From: Comamonas antarctica
GTDB taxonomy: Bacteria > Pseudomonadota > Gammaproteobacteria > Burkholderiales > Burkholderiaceae_C
Length of the DNA: 64,000 nt
Assembly: GCF_013363755.1 (NCBI RefSeq)
Contig: NZ_CP054842.1
Coordinates: 1-64,000 of the forward strand
Direction: 5' to 3'
The notes beneath the pieces were generated by a model that saw only the letters and a program-made list of their open reading frames with translations, was not told the origin of the DNA and did no database searches. A program made the translations under genes and the position numbers. Below, one piece after another: positions 17,602 through 26,484 of the stretch; the stretch's first letter is position 1; each line of letters begins with the position of its first letter.

Positions 17602-20535
17602 CTATCTGTGACTGTACTGCCTTGGCTCAGCTTTTAGCGGTTGGTGCGGCAGTAATTGCCTGCCATCAGCAGCCCTTACTGCCGACATGCCGGCCACCTC
17701 GGGGTTCAACAGCCTTTCCCGCTGAACCGCCAGTGCTGTGATTTTGTCAAAGCGGCGGGCAATCGCGGTTGGCAGTTCGCTGATGGAGTTGGTGTAGACA
17801 CGTGCCTCATGCCGAGCGCGGCTGATTGCCACGTAATATAGGTTCATTGATGTGGTACGACTCTTGGTATCGAGAGCAATCAATGCGCGGTCGTTGGTTA
17901 GTCCTTGCGTGCTATGAACCGTCGATGCGTAGGCGTGCTCGAGATGCAGCGGCTTGGTTCCCAGAAACTCAAGAAAACGCTCTGGCCGTCCATTGCGCTG
18001 TTCAATCGACTCGAGCTGAACTATTCCGCCGGTGACGCTGGCAACACGCATTCGGTCGCCATTGGTGAGATCTCGACCTGGGTCGTTGCGGTTGATTCGG
18101 ACGGTATCGCCTACCGCCAGTTCTGCACGTTCGGGGTGATAGACACTTAGCTTTGTCAGCTTGCGTGGGTTGATTATGGTGGTGCTGCCATCGCGACCCT
18201 CCAGCGCCAGAATATTGCCGGGCAAGGCCTCCTGGACCCGGTAAGTCTCTCCGCGCACCAGGCCGATTTTTGGATAATCCTTCTCGGGTTGAATCACCAC
18301 CCCTGGCTCGTAGCTCGGTGCAAAACGCCGCTGGGCCTGTGTCATATCCACACGGGTCAATGTTTCGAAATAACGTCCTGTTCCCGCCAGATCCAGCGCC
18401 TCACGCACCATGGCGTTTATCTCGCGGCGGGCGGCATTGGTGCCGGCAACGATCAGCGTCTCGCGGCGTTCCGGCTCAGTGAGTCTTACGTAGTCATTAA
18501 CGATGGCCTGGTGCCGTTCACTGGGATTTTTCAGCTCCTCCACGTGTTTGAGATGCGCAAGTGAAGGCCCCACTTTGCCTGCTGCAGCAAGCTCCACCGC
18601 GGTCTTCAATTCGAGATCCTTCTGGCGTTGAATCTCGTTGATGCGTGCGGTCTGCATGCCGTTCTCCTGGAGTTGGGCAAATGGCTTTCCCGCCTCGATG
18701 GCTTCCGTTTGCTTGGTGTCTCCCAGCAACACCATGCGCGCGCCGGCGCTTTCGACGATGCGCATGACCTGGGCCATCTGGCGTGCGCCGACTACCCCTG
18801 ATTCGTCCAGAACGATGATCGTCCTGGCATCGATGGGCTTGTCCTTGGTGCGCAGAAAGCTGGCGAGCGTATGGGCCTCAAGGCCCTCGTTCTTCAGCGC
18901 CTTGACCTGATTGCCATATGGCGCGAGCGCGACGGTGCGGTATCCGACGCCGGAGGTCGATGCCTGCTGGATGAGAGCGATGGCCTGGTTCAGGGCGTAG
19001 GTCTTGCCGGTACCCGCGTCGCCCTGGATGCCGATGAATCGGTTGCTGGAACACACGATGCTTTCCACGGCTGAGCGCTGGCCGGCATTCAGGGTGGTTC
19101 CTTCGAGGGCTGTGACCACGGCGCTGGCTTGCATGAGCGGCGTGGCTGCCCCACGCCCGGCGACTTCGATGGCAAGAATGGCCTTCTCGCGTGCCAGCGC
19201 CTTGTGTGTCGTGTAACGCTTTTCGGCGGGGACGAGCGAGCCCTTCTTGATCGCGAGAGTGACGTACTGGTGCGCCTGGTTGCTCGACCATCCTTTGAGC
19301 TCTCGCAGATGGTTTTTCCAACCGGCGAGGGAGAGGGCCGGTCCATCCCTGCGCTCTGCCATGCGGTATACCGGCAAGGCTTCAATCAGCGCTCCTTGCG
19401 CGACAAGCCGCTGGATTTCGGTGCGGACTTCGTCCGTGCCTGCAAGGCCGACCGCGCGGCGCAACGCCGTGGCGGTGAGCACAGTTTCGCGCACCACTGC
19501 TTCGCGTTCGGTCAGATGGTTGATGGCGTATTGCACAACGGCTTGCGCCGGGGTGAGTCCGGCCGGCAAGCTCTGTGCGGCGAGGCGGTCGTCGGCTGGC
19601 TCACCGCCGCGTGAACTGCTGCCCGGATCACAAGGAAGTCCGTCAAGTTGCACGCGCGGTCCATAGTCGATCCCCAGCTTGCGGCTTTTTTCCACCCAAT
19701 ATTGCTTGACGACCTTGCGATCGGATTCGTTCTTGCGCGGGCGCGTGGCCAGTGCAATTACCTGCTTTTCCAGTGTCGTCGCTGTTGCCCGGGTCTTGCC
19801 TTCATGGGCGAGCGCATCTTCGATCACCTGGCTTCGTGCCGAGAAGGCCTCGATCTGCTCTCGGCTGATGTGTGCCAGTTCGAAGTTGCCTTTGTCATCC
19901 AGCAGGCGGATGGCATAGCCAATGGCCTGCAGGCCCTTTGCCAGCTCGGCCTTGTAGAGCGCGTCCAGTTCGTGCTGGACACGGTAGATGTCTTCGTTCG
20001 ACAGCGCACGCCAAGCGCCATCGGCGCGTCGGGTCATGTTGAGGATGACGGCATGTGTGTGGAGCTGCGGGTCCTTTGCACGGCTCATCTCATGGCGGAA
20101 CTTGCCGATGACCATGTTGGCGGTGCGCTCGCGAAAGCTTTTGCCTTGCACCTTTCTACGGGCCTCGGCCAGCTGCTCGACCTGCTCCAGCGCACGCGTG
20201 ACGGCAAAGTCATGAGCCGCTGTGACGCCTTTGTCGCCACCGACAAGTGCTTGCATGGAAACGGACTTCGGCGCGGAAAACGTGAGGTCGAGACCCATGC
20301 GCTTCTTGTTGTCGAGCGGATCGAACGTCTTCTGGATGCATTGGCCGTTTGGTAGCTGGCCATTGAGCAGGCGCGCGAACTGTGCCTGGTCGACCGGACC
20401 GGTCAGGCCCAGTTCCTGCGCACCCCGGCCCTGCCATTCGCCAGGGTGCTCCTTGGTGTAGTAGTCGTCTGCCGCCGCAAAATAATGCGCTGCCGCATAC
20501 TGGTTGTTGCCGCGGATCGACGTGACGTTGAGCAT
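17602..20535 (-). CDS. trwC: MOB-F relaxase-helicase (TrwC/TraI type)
   Basis: Nicks oriT, stays covalently bound to the 5' end and unwinds the transferred strand. The 977-aa product has the relaxase domain at the N-terminus: Tyr18 and the Tyr25-Tyr26 pair (ADDYY) correspond to the catalytic tyrosines of R388 TrwC, and HTHAVILN (about residue 160) supplies the metal-binding histidines. The helicase half has Walker A GDAGTGKTY (about 515), IIVLDESGVV, LLGDTKQ and the C-terminal AYASTVHSTQGLT motif. Length matches TrwC. It starts 12 bp after trwB and is transcribed with trwA-trwB away from oriT. Confidence 0.95.
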   Translation of the reverse strand: MLNVTSIRGNNQYAAAHYFAAADDYYTKEHPGEWQGRGAQELGLTGPVDQAQFARLLNGQLPNGQCIQKTFDPLDNKKRMGLDLTFSAPKSVSMQALVGGDKGVTAAHDFAVTRALEQVEQLAEARRKVQGKSFRERTANMVIGKFRHEMSRAKDPQLHTHAVILNMTRRADGAWRALSNEDIYRVQHELDALYKAELAKGLQAIGYAIRLLDDKGNFELAHISREQIEAFSARSQVIEDALAHEGKTRATATTLEKQVIALATRPRKNESDRKVVKQYWVEKSRKLGIDYGPRVQLDGLPCDPGSSSRGGEPADDRLAAQSLPAGLTPAQAVVQYAINHLTEREAVVRETVLTATALRRAVGLAGTDEVRTEIQRLVAQGALIEALPVYRMAERRDGPALSLAGWKNHLRELKGWSSNQAHQYVTLAIKKGSLVPAEKRYTTHKALAREKAILAIEVAGRGAATPLMQASAVVTALEGTTLNAGQRSAVESIVCSSNRFIGIQGDAGTGKTYALNQAIALIQQASTSGVGYRTVALAPYGNQVKALKNEGLEAHTLASFLRTKDKPIDARTIIVLDESGVVGARQMAQVMRIVESAGARMVLLGDTKQTEAIEAGKPFAQLQENGMQTARINEIQRQKDLELKTAVELAAAGKVGPSLAHLKHVEELKNPSERHQAIVNDYVRLTEPERRETLIVAGTNAARREINAMVREALDLAGTGRYFETLTRVDMTQAQRRFAPSYEPGVVIQPEKDYPKIGLVRGETYRVQEALPGNILALEGRDGSTTIINPRKLTKLSVYHPERAELAVGDTVRINRNDPGRDLTNGDRMRVASVTGGIVQLESIEQRNGRPERFLEFLGTKPLHLEHAYASTVHSTQGLTNDRALIALDTKSRTTSMNLYYVAISRARHEARVYTNSISELPTAIARRFDKITALAVQRERLLNPEVAGMSAVRAADGRQLLPHQPLKAEPRQYSHR

Positions 20536-20547
20536 GGCAGGCTCGCG

Positions 20548-22119
20548 TCACCTGACATCGATGGCCAGCGCCCGCGGCGGATAGGTCACATATGGCAGCC
20601 TGATCTTCGCGATGGGAAAGTCCTCGGCAAACATCACATAGCCTTCGAGATCTCTGAGGTTGGAAATCTCCGAATCCAGCACCACAGGCTCCGGGGGACT
20701 GGCCACCAGCTGGCGGCTGCGCCCGCCGCCCCGAGCGCTCGCATTGAGGGTGGTCTGAACGCGCTCGACATGCTGCTTGCCGAGAATCTCGCTGGCCTTG
20801 TCCGCGTTGAGCGCATTCGAGGCGCCAAAGATGAGGTAGTTGCGAAAGCAGCTGAGCAGGATCTTGGCGGTGTCCTTGCCATAGGTTTCATCCAGCTGTG
20901 CCCAGTCCTGAATCGAAGCCGCCATACGCAGACCATGCTTGCGGCCCTTGGTGGCAGCAGGAACGAAAGATTCGAGCTTGCCCAGGGACTCCAGTTCATC
21001 CAGGAACAGCCACAACCGACGTGTTGCGCATGACTTGTCATCAAGGACGCTGAGAATGGTGGCGCAGATCGCATCGATCCATGTTGCGACCAGCGGCCGT
21101 TGCACAGCGCGCATATCCTCGCGCCAGGTGATGAACAGATTGCCGGCGTGCGGGTCATGCACCCATTTGTGCAGCGAGAAATCGCCTTTGGTCATGAAGC
21201 GCAGCGGCCGCACATACTTGTTCATCATGAACTGGATGGAGGCGACCGCTTTTTCGGCGTTCTCGCGGAAGTAGCCCTGCGAGTCCGTGTTGACCAGAAA
21301 CGCGCGAATGACTTCGCCATCCTCACGCACCAGCAGATTGACCAGCCTGTCCTGATCGGGCTGGCCCATCTCCACCAGCTTGCGCATGGTGTCCGCCAGC
21401 ACATCGCGGGTGTAGGCACACCATTGCTCATCGCTGGGATCGACCTGCGGCGGAATGACGCTCTTTGCCATCCGGTCGAAATCATGTATTCCCTTGATCT
21501 CATTGAACAGGGTCCAGCCCCGCGAGCGGCGGTCAAACGGATTGAGAATCGTGTCGCCAGGAAAGCTGAATTTCGAATAAAAAGTGCCGTTGGGGTCGAT
21601 CACCGCCATCTTGTCGCGGCGCTTGAGGGCCGAGTGGATCATGCATTCCATCGCCACCGATTTCCCCGCCCCAATCGACGCACATACCAGGGTGTTGCGG
21701 TTCTCCAGATGCATCGGCATGGGCATCGGGCCGATCATGATGGGTTGCAGATCTTCTGCGCCGTTGCGCAGCGCACGCAGGCGGCGATTTTCACGGCTGT
21801 TGGCAGCGTTGACCTTGCTTCTGACCCAGTGCCAGTTGGCGATTCTCGAGCCGCGCATCCAGCGGCGATATGCCGCTCCGCGGAACCCATCGTCGCCATA
21901 CTCGTGCACCAGATAGGCCGCGCCCGCAGCCAGGCCGATGCCAGCCGCCACACCGCTAGCGGTAAAGGGGTTGCTGGCCGTGGCCGTGATGGCCGCCGTG
22001 AGCGCCTGGGGCAGGGGCAGCAAGGGCACGCCGCCGGCGTAGGCACCCGCAATCCAGCCGGCCAACGGGAGGTTGATGCCCAGAAGCCAGACGGCGCTTT
22101 CTACTTCATGTTTTTGCAT
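20548..22119 (-). CDS. trwB: TrwB/VirD4-type coupling protein
   Basis: Hexameric DNA pump that links the relaxosome to the T4SS at the inner membrane. With the start at 22119 the product is 523 aa: an N-terminal membrane part (about residues 10-75), then SRIANWHW, Walker A ASIGAGKS (about 150), LWLFLDELESLGKL (Walker B) and the QDWAQLDETYGKD segment typical of TrwB/TraD. The frame continues upstream to 22260, but those residues have no family likeness and MQKHEVESAVWLLG makes a natural start with GGAAAAAGG before it. Confidence 0.94.
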   Translation of the reverse strand: MQKHEVESAVWLLGINLPLAGWIAGAYAGGVPLLPLPQALTAAITATASNPFTASGVAAGIGLAAGAAYLVHEYGDDGFRGAAYRRWMRGSRIANWHWVRSKVNAANSRENRRLRALRNGAEDLQPIMIGPMPMPMHLENRNTLVCASIGAGKSVAMECMIHSALKRRDKMAVIDPNGTFYSKFSFPGDTILNPFDRRSRGWTLFNEIKGIHDFDRMAKSVIPPQVDPSDEQWCAYTRDVLADTMRKLVEMGQPDQDRLVNLLVREDGEVIRAFLVNTDSQGYFRENAEKAVASIQFMMNKYVRPLRFMTKGDFSLHKWVHDPHAGNLFITWREDMRAVQRPLVATWIDAICATILSVLDDKSCATRRLWLFLDELESLGKLESFVPAATKGRKHGLRMAASIQDWAQLDETYGKDTAKILLSCFRNYLIFGASNALNADKASEILGKQHVERVQTTLNASARGGGRSRQLVASPPEPVVLDSEISNLRDLEGYVMFAEDFPIAKIRLPYVTYPPRALAIDVR

Positions 22120-22195
22120 CGCCTTTTTCCTTTCAAGGACGCAGCGGCAGTGGCTGTCCAAGACTTTGATCCAGATCGAACAAGCGCTTTTCACC

Positions 22196-22591
22196 CTAAG
22201 CGTCCTGCACAAAACGCCGCATGAGCGCTGCCAGCTGTGGCGACGAGGCAGCAAGTACATCGTCTGGGGTCCGGGCGTTTTCGCAGGCGCGGATCAATGC
22301 ATCTGTCTCGGCATTCGATGCCTTGCCGCGGAGGAGAAAGAGCAGCATGGCCAGCAGCGCCTGTGCCCGGCTTTGCATGCGCTCGATTTCCGCCAAGCGC
22401 CCGGACAGCTCCTGGCGATCTGCCCATGCCTCAATGCTGTCTCGGGCTGACGCGCGTTGGCTGTCATAGCCCAGTGTCCGGTCGCGGATGTATTTGGACA
22501 AGTGCCTGTAGCCAGCCAGCGCAGCCGCTTCCTCGAGCCTGCGCCGGTCTTCCTCCGAATACCAAACGGGTATTGCTTTACCGTCGTTCAT
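22196..22591 (-). CDS. trwA: TrwA-like relaxosome accessory protein (ribbon-helix-helix)
   Basis: Small oriT-binding protein expected to stimulate relaxase and coupling-protein activity and to repress its own promoter. The 131-aa product has IPVWYSEEDRRRLEEAAALAGYRHLSKYIRD at the N-terminus, a pattern of one strand and two helices as in ribbon-helix-helix regulators, and a helical C-terminal part. Position next to oriT and upstream of trwB matches R388 trwA. Similarity is by pattern and context, so the name is moderately sure. Confidence 0.75.
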   Translation of the reverse strand: MNDGKAIPVWYSEEDRRRLEEAAALAGYRHLSKYIRDRTLGYDSQRASARDSIEAWADRQELSGRLAEIERMQSRAQALLAMLLFLLRGKASNAETDALIRACENARTPDDVLAASSPQLAALMRRFVQDA

Positions 22592-22602
22592 GCCGGTACC
22601 AC

Positions 22603-22676
22603 CTATAAGAATTCCTATAGCCGTAAACCTAGGAAAAATGCGGGGTCTGGACCATTTCCTATAGAAATTTCTATAG
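22603..22676. promoter_or_regulatory. two related palindromes in oriT region
   Basis: CTATAAGAATTCCTATAG (22603-22620, near palindrome) and CTATAGAAATTTCTATAG (22659-22676, perfect palindrome) share the CTATA(A/G)(A/G)AA half site and lie 39 bp apart between the trwA start and the nic region. They are probably operators or relaxosome-protein binding sites, most likely for the TrwA-like protein. Confidence 0.65.
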
Positions 22677-22692
22677 CTGTTGGCGGCGATGC

Positions 22693-22757
22693 ATGGCCTG
22701 AAAAGCCATATACCGCCTGGGTTTCGCCTCCCGCAGGGAGGTGCGTATTGTGTATTG
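22693..22757 (+). other. oriT: oriT nic region (MOB-F, R388-like)
   Basis: A hairpin CCTCCC-GCA-GGGAGG (22727-22741) is followed directly by TGCGTATTGTGTATTG. In R388 the relaxase recognises a similar hairpin followed by TGCGTATTGTCT, with the nick after it. By analogy the nick falls between 22753 and 22754 on the plus strand. A further inverted repeat ATGGC/GCCAT lies at 22693-22709. It sits between divergent trwA and stbA, as in R388. Confidence 0.8.
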
Positions 22758-22840
22758 AGATTTCGGGCCTGTTAAGGACCGGAATCTCTTGGGGTTAAGG
22801 GCGTGGAAACCATCGAGCCCGAAGGGCGTATGTGTGAAGA

Positions 22841-22928
22841 GGACAAAAAGGGGACAGAAATTGGACAAAGAGGGGACAAAAAGGGGACAGAAAGTGGACA
22901 AAAAGTGGACAGAAGGAGGACAAAAAGT
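22841..22928 (+). repeat. eight 11-bp direct repeats upstream of stbA
   Basis: Eight head-to-tail copies of GGACAAAAAGG-like sequence (consensus GGACA(A/G)AAAGN) at exact 11-bp period, with a degenerate ninth at 22929. The period equals one helical turn. R388 carries arrays of 9-bp repeats with 2-bp spacers at the same place, bound by StbA for autorepression and plasmid segregation. The sequence differs but the geometry is the same, so these are probably the StbA-binding sites. Not a CRISPR: no spacers. Confidence 0.82.
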
Positions 22929-23010
22929 GCACATAACAACATTCGCAAGATGAGTATCTGCACAAAGATATTGCACGCGGGTACAGTGCGTCAGCTACGG
23001 AAAAACTCCG

Positions 23011-23448
23011 ATGAATCAAAGCGTAAAACTTGCAATAAGACAGCTAGAGCCTATGTCCAAGGCGGTACAACTGCGCCAGTGGATGCCGGAGATCGAAGAA
23101 AAGCTGGCGTCGGGTGTGAAGTTGGTAGCCATTCATCAAAAACTCGTTGCGATAGGTTTTGACCTGCCGTTCGAGACGCTCAAGAAATATTTGTATCGCT
23201 ATCGGCAAAAATCCTGCGCAACTAACGTGGCAGACGCTGCTGTGAAAAAAGTATGTGCTTCAACGGATTTATTTAAGAAAAATCACTCTGCAGATTTTGA
23301 TTTTCACACGTCCGGTGAGAATAATGCGCGTCCGTCATTATCGATACAGGAAATTGGCCGTCTGATGCACCCGGATCCCGTACAGCAAGCGGAAAAGCTG
23401 GCGCGTTATGAGAGAGTCGCCCGGCAGCAGCGAAGGAGTAAGACATGA
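23011..23448 (+). CDS. stbA: StbA-like DNA-binding protein
   Basis: In R388 StbA binds repeats before its operon and is needed for stable inheritance. This 145-aa product has an N-terminal helical region (IEEKLASGVKLVAIHQKLVAIGFDLPFETLKKYLYRYR) that reads as a helix-turn-helix, and a polar C-terminal part with a conserved-looking IQEIGRLMHPDP segment. It begins 82 bp after the 11-bp repeat array, and its stop overlaps the stbB start (ATGA). Confidence 0.75.
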   Translation: MNQSVKLAIRQLEPMSKAVQLRQWMPEIEEKLASGVKLVAIHQKLVAIGFDLPFETLKKYLYRYRQKSCATNVADAAVKKVCASTDLFKKNHSADFDFHTSGENNARPSLSIQEIGRLMHPDPVQQAEKLARYERVARQQRRSKT

Positions 23449-24152
23449 AGGTGGCCGTGATCAATTTCAGCGGAAATCCGGGGAAGACGACCATCGTCGA
23501 TAACCTTCTGGCTCCGCGCATATCGGCGCCAAAATTCCGTGTGGAAACGATCAACGCCGGGTCGGTGGACGAACAGGGCACGGAGCTTCTCAAAGGTAAG
23601 GACTTTGGCGAGTTGCAGGAAGATTTGATGCTGCTGGAGTCGGCAATAGTCGATGTTGGTGCGTCCAATGTCGAGGAATTCATCAAGCAGATGGGTCAGT
23701 TTGACGGTTCGCATGGGGAATTCGATTGCTTTGTCGTGCCTGTCGTCAGTGAAAAGAAGCAGCAAATTGACACCATCAACACGATCGAGACGCTTTCCGG
23801 ACTGGGCGTGCCCGCCAGCAAAATACAGGTGGTGTTCAATAAGGTCGAGCTGGAAGATGCAAGCGACGTGTCGCGCATGTTCAGCACGATATTCGGGCTT
23901 CATGCTGAAACGAAAAGCTTTACGCTGAGGCCTGATGCAGTGATATTCAGAAATGAAATATTCGAGCGCCTGCATATCCTTAAAAAAAACGTCTCGGAAA
24001 TCGTCGATGACGATACCGATTACCGCACCATGCTGCGCGAAGCAAAAGATGATGATGCCAAGGCGCATGCCATCAGCATGATATCTGCCCAACGGCTGGC
24101 GAAGTCGGCGCATAAAAATCTTGACGATGTTTATCGGACGCTATTCAAATAG
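23445..24152 (+). CDS. stbB: StbB-like Walker ATPase
   Basis: The 235-aa product opens with KVAVINFSGNPGKTTIVDNLL, a deviant P-loop in which GNPGKTT replaces the ParA KGGxGKT, as expected for StbB proteins of the ParA/MinD superfamily. DCFVVPVVSEKKQQ and VVFNKVE follow where ParA proteins have their switch and base-recognition segments. In R388 StbB is needed for conjugation and opposes the segregation role of StbA. It is translationally coupled to stbA and lies 8 bp before stbC. Confidence 0.82.
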   Translation: MKVAVINFSGNPGKTTIVDNLLAPRISAPKFRVETINAGSVDEQGTELLKGKDFGELQEDLMLLESAIVDVGASNVEEFIKQMGQFDGSHGEFDCFVVPVVSEKKQQIDTINTIETLSGLGVPASKIQVVFNKVELEDASDVSRMFSTIFGLHAETKSFTLRPDAVIFRNEIFERLHILKKNVSEIVDDDTDYRTMLREAKDDDAKAHAISMISAQRLAKSAHKNLDDVYRTLFK

Positions 24153-24160
24153 GATGATCG

Positions 24161-24553
24161 ATGGGCAGCACAAACGTTTCCACCGCTCGTGAAGCCTTGA
24201 TGGCTGAACTGCTGCAAGATGCCGACCTCTTGGTGCGGCGTTTCGAACAGGTTGATCAATCCATCGCCGAGAGAATTGAAAAGGCGTCCGGCGATGCTGC
24301 CGGAAAAGCATTTTTGGCCTTCAAGCTCAATTTTGAATCGGCAGTTGAAAAGGACGTCGACAAATTATTGCAGGCCGGACGGTACGCGGCAGCGCAAATC
24401 GGAAACCAGCTCAATACGCAATCTTTGCAGTTGGCTGTCATGCATGAGGCCTTTGAGCGCAAAGCGTATAGGCTCATGGCGCTGGTTACTGGTACGGCAT
24501 TCGTGGCAGGTGCTCTGGGGGGCGTCATCGGGGCCAAGCTGGTAGGCGCCTGA
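24161..24553 (+). CDS. stbC: StbC-like protein
   Basis: A 130-aa product with a helical, probably coiled N-terminal region (residues about 10-105) and one C-terminal hydrophobic segment (LMALVTGTAFVAGALGGVIGAKL). Third gene of the stb operon, 8 bp after stbB. The function of StbC in R388-type plasmids is not established. Name given on operon position and layout more than on sequence. Confidence 0.65.
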   Translation: MGSTNVSTAREALMAELLQDADLLVRRFEQVDQSIAERIEKASGDAAGKAFLAFKLNFESAVEKDVDKLLQAGRYAAAQIGNQLNTQSLQLAVMHEAFERKAYRLMALVTGTAFVAGALGGVIGAKLVGA

Positions 24554-24692
24554 TGGTCATTGTCCCACCGCAGCGGTGTATGTCAGTGCTTGCTAAGGTG
24601 GATGGCTTCGTTGGAATAGCGAGAAATTCGTCGACTCAATTCATCAACACAGCTTTATGCGCCAATGTCGAACCAAACTGTGGAATATCGTG

Positions 24693-25286
24693 ATGACTTC
24701 CTCAATTTCCAGAATATATCAGATCACGCCGGAGCCGGTCGGCGCTCCAAGTTTTGAAAAGTTTATTGCTGAATTGAATGAGACTTTGGATTCCGGTATC
24801 AAGTTGGTGCAACTTCGCGCGAAGAAATTAAACCGGCGAGAACACTTGGCTGTCGCTGATTTGGCGCTGGTGGCTTGCCGAAAACATGGCGCACTCCTTA
24901 TTTTCAATGGCTCGGTAGAAATGGCGCTGGAGGCGCGCTGTGACGGTGTGCATTTGACCAGTGAGGCGCTGATGGCATGCCAGCAACGGCCAGCATTGGC
25001 AGGCTTCCTGGTTTCAGCGGCTTGTCATGACGAAGAGCAGGTGGCACATGCCGAAACAATCGGCGCTGACTTCATCGTGGTGTCGCCTGTTTTCGCGACA
25101 AAGACACACCCGGAAGCTGTGCCGATAGGATGGCAACGCTTTTCCGACTTGGCCGTTGGCACAAAAATTCCTGTCTTCGCTCTGGGAGGAATGAGAACCG
25201 AAATGCTGGAAGATGCGAAGAAGCACGGAGCTTGGGGCATTGCAGCTATATCTTCGACCTGGTGCAGCAAAGCTTCAAAAGAATAA
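24693..25286 (+). CDS. thiamine-phosphate-synthase-like (ThiE/TenI) domain protein
   Basis: The 197-aa product reads as a TIM-barrel ThiE-type domain: LDSGIKLVQLRAKKL (phosphate/substrate strand), GVHLTS, SAACHDEEQVAHAETIGADFIVVSPVFATKTHPEA and the GGM phosphate-binding loop near the end. It most resembles the C-terminal domain that betaproteobacterial MutT/Nudix proteins carry (VQLR..., HLTS, SCHD..., SPV..T.THP), but here it stands alone without the Nudix domain. It lies 139 bp past stbC and its end overlaps the convergent LuxR gene by 12 bp. A role in thiamine synthesis is doubtful; it may be regulatory or a decoy. An upstream Met at 24657 is also possible. Confidence 0.7.
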   Translation: MTSSISRIYQITPEPVGAPSFEKFIAELNETLDSGIKLVQLRAKKLNRREHLAVADLALVACRKHGALLIFNGSVEMALEARCDGVHLTSEALMACQQRPALAGFLVSAACHDEEQVAHAETIGADFIVVSPVFATKTHPEAVPIGWQRFSDLAVGTKIPVFALGGMRTEMLEDAKKHGAWGIAAISSTWCSKASKE

Positions 25287-26039
25287 GTTTCTACTGAAGA
25301 AAAGTTCCTTTACTAGCATCGATTTTCTACTGCACCCATATTTGATTTTCATATTTTCCACATGACTTTCTACCGTTCGAGGAGAAATGGAAAGAGCGAT
25401 GCCTACATCTTTGATGGTGGCGCCCGTGATAAGAAGCCGTGCCACCTCCCTTTCGCGCGAGGTCATTCTTTTTGCCAAGGTTTTCTGTTCACTGCGCGCT
25501 GTTTTGGCACATCGGTTGGGGGTCGGTATCCGATATTTTTCTGCCTCGGAAATAAGATGTTTTGCAGCCTGTAGAAAGTATTCGCAAAAAGCTTCAAGTT
25601 CGTCGAGATGATTCAAGTAGAAGTTGATCGCTGCGCTGTCCGCTGTCGATGAGTAGAACAAGAAGTATTCACAGAATTCTTCTTGGCGATTGATGATGGA
25701 AAAACCATTTCCATGGTCGAAGTATTTGCGTTGATCAGCTAGCTGATGAACGTATCTGTCGCGCAATTCATGGGGATATGATTCTATCTTTTTCTCAAGA
25801 AAAGAATATCTTTCGTTCTTTTGGAAGTATTGCGGTGTATACGCTCCGACGATATAGCGTGCCTTGTGGAAAGTGTGCTCAAATGCAGCGGCATCGGTCC
25901 ATAATTCACACCGGCTACCATCTCTGAAAACGCGAGAGTAGGAGAAAGCATTCAGACCTGATTTGTTGAAAAAAGGCCGGCATATGTCGAGAGTGTGGAG
26001 TGAGAGAGATGCGTTAGCCATCGTCGTCAACCTTTGCAA
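25275..26039 (-). CDS. LuxR-type transcriptional regulator
   Basis: The 254-aa product has a C-terminal LuxR/GerE helix-turn-helix (MTSREREVARLLITGATIKDVGIALSISPRTVESHVENMKIKYGC, about residues 192-238). Its N-terminal 180 residues are unrecognised but could be a sensing domain, and contain many aromatic residues. GC is lower than in the backbone. No partner autoinducer synthase is visible, so it would be a LuxR solo or respond to another signal. A second Met six codons in (26021) is an equally good start. Confidence 0.8.
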   Translation of the reverse strand: MQRLTTMANASLSLHTLDICRPFFNKSGLNAFSYSRVFRDGSRCELWTDAAAFEHTFHKARYIVGAYTPQYFQKNERYSFLEKKIESYPHELRDRYVHQLADQRKYFDHGNGFSIINRQEEFCEYFLFYSSTADSAAINFYLNHLDELEAFCEYFLQAAKHLISEAEKYRIPTPNRCAKTARSEQKTLAKRMTSREREVARLLITGATIKDVGIALSISPRTVESHVENMKIKYGCSRKSMLVKELFFSRNLFF

Positions 26040-26484
26040 CCGCCACGGATGGAATCTTTAAAAATCGCGAGTCAGTCTAGCCAAATTTGCGGGCGCCATC
26101 AAATATCCACCTTAACAATGGTAGAATTAATGAACTAATTTCTAGGATGTCACAAATTTTTATCAGACCAAGCCATGAGATGGATGATTGAAAATTGGGT
26201 CGAGTTTTCCGGTAGTGACACGGGAAATTACCTGGATTTGATCTGGGGATGCGTTAATTCGATTGAATCGAGCTCAAATAGGGAGGGGGATTGATCCCCC
26301 TCCAAATATTTGAGGTCAAGATTTCAGTTGTTTCATGCCTTCAGCGAGCATCCATAAGGCCCGATTGATCAAGCGCGCGGCAAACCCTGCCGTTAAGGTC
26401 GGGGTCAAGAGCGCGGACGGCAAAGCCGTCCTGGAGTTGGGGTTTCCCATGGAGTCATTCACATGAGCTGGATAAAATCCCAGT
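26040..26484. other. intergenic with gene remnant upstream of tnpB
   Basis: The first 240 bp are AT-rich and hold nothing I recognise. Between 26316 and about 26440 the minus strand reads LTPTLTAGFAARLINRALWMLAEGMKQLKS and stop, which looks like the C-terminus of a lost gene ending just before the hairpin at 26282. Confidence 0.35.
26282..26303. terminator. perfect GC-rich hairpin
   Basis: GGAGGGGGAT and ATCCCCCTCC arms around TG form a perfect 10-bp stem. Downstream of the minus-strand gene remnant it could terminate leftward transcription, but there is no long T run. It shares the CCCCCTCC motif with the right end of the TnpB element (27750 region), so it may instead be an end structure of a related IS605-type element. 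Confidence 0.5.

Noticed and set aside
22841..22928. Possible CRISPR array
   Set aside because: Repeats are 11 bp, contiguous, and have no spacers; the setting before stbA explains them.
22803..23162. Open frame of 119 codons across the 11-bp repeats
   Set aside because: The repetitive Asp-Lys-Lys-Gly-Thr-type translation is only a reading of the 11-bp DNA repeats, and it overlaps the start of the better-supported stbA frame.
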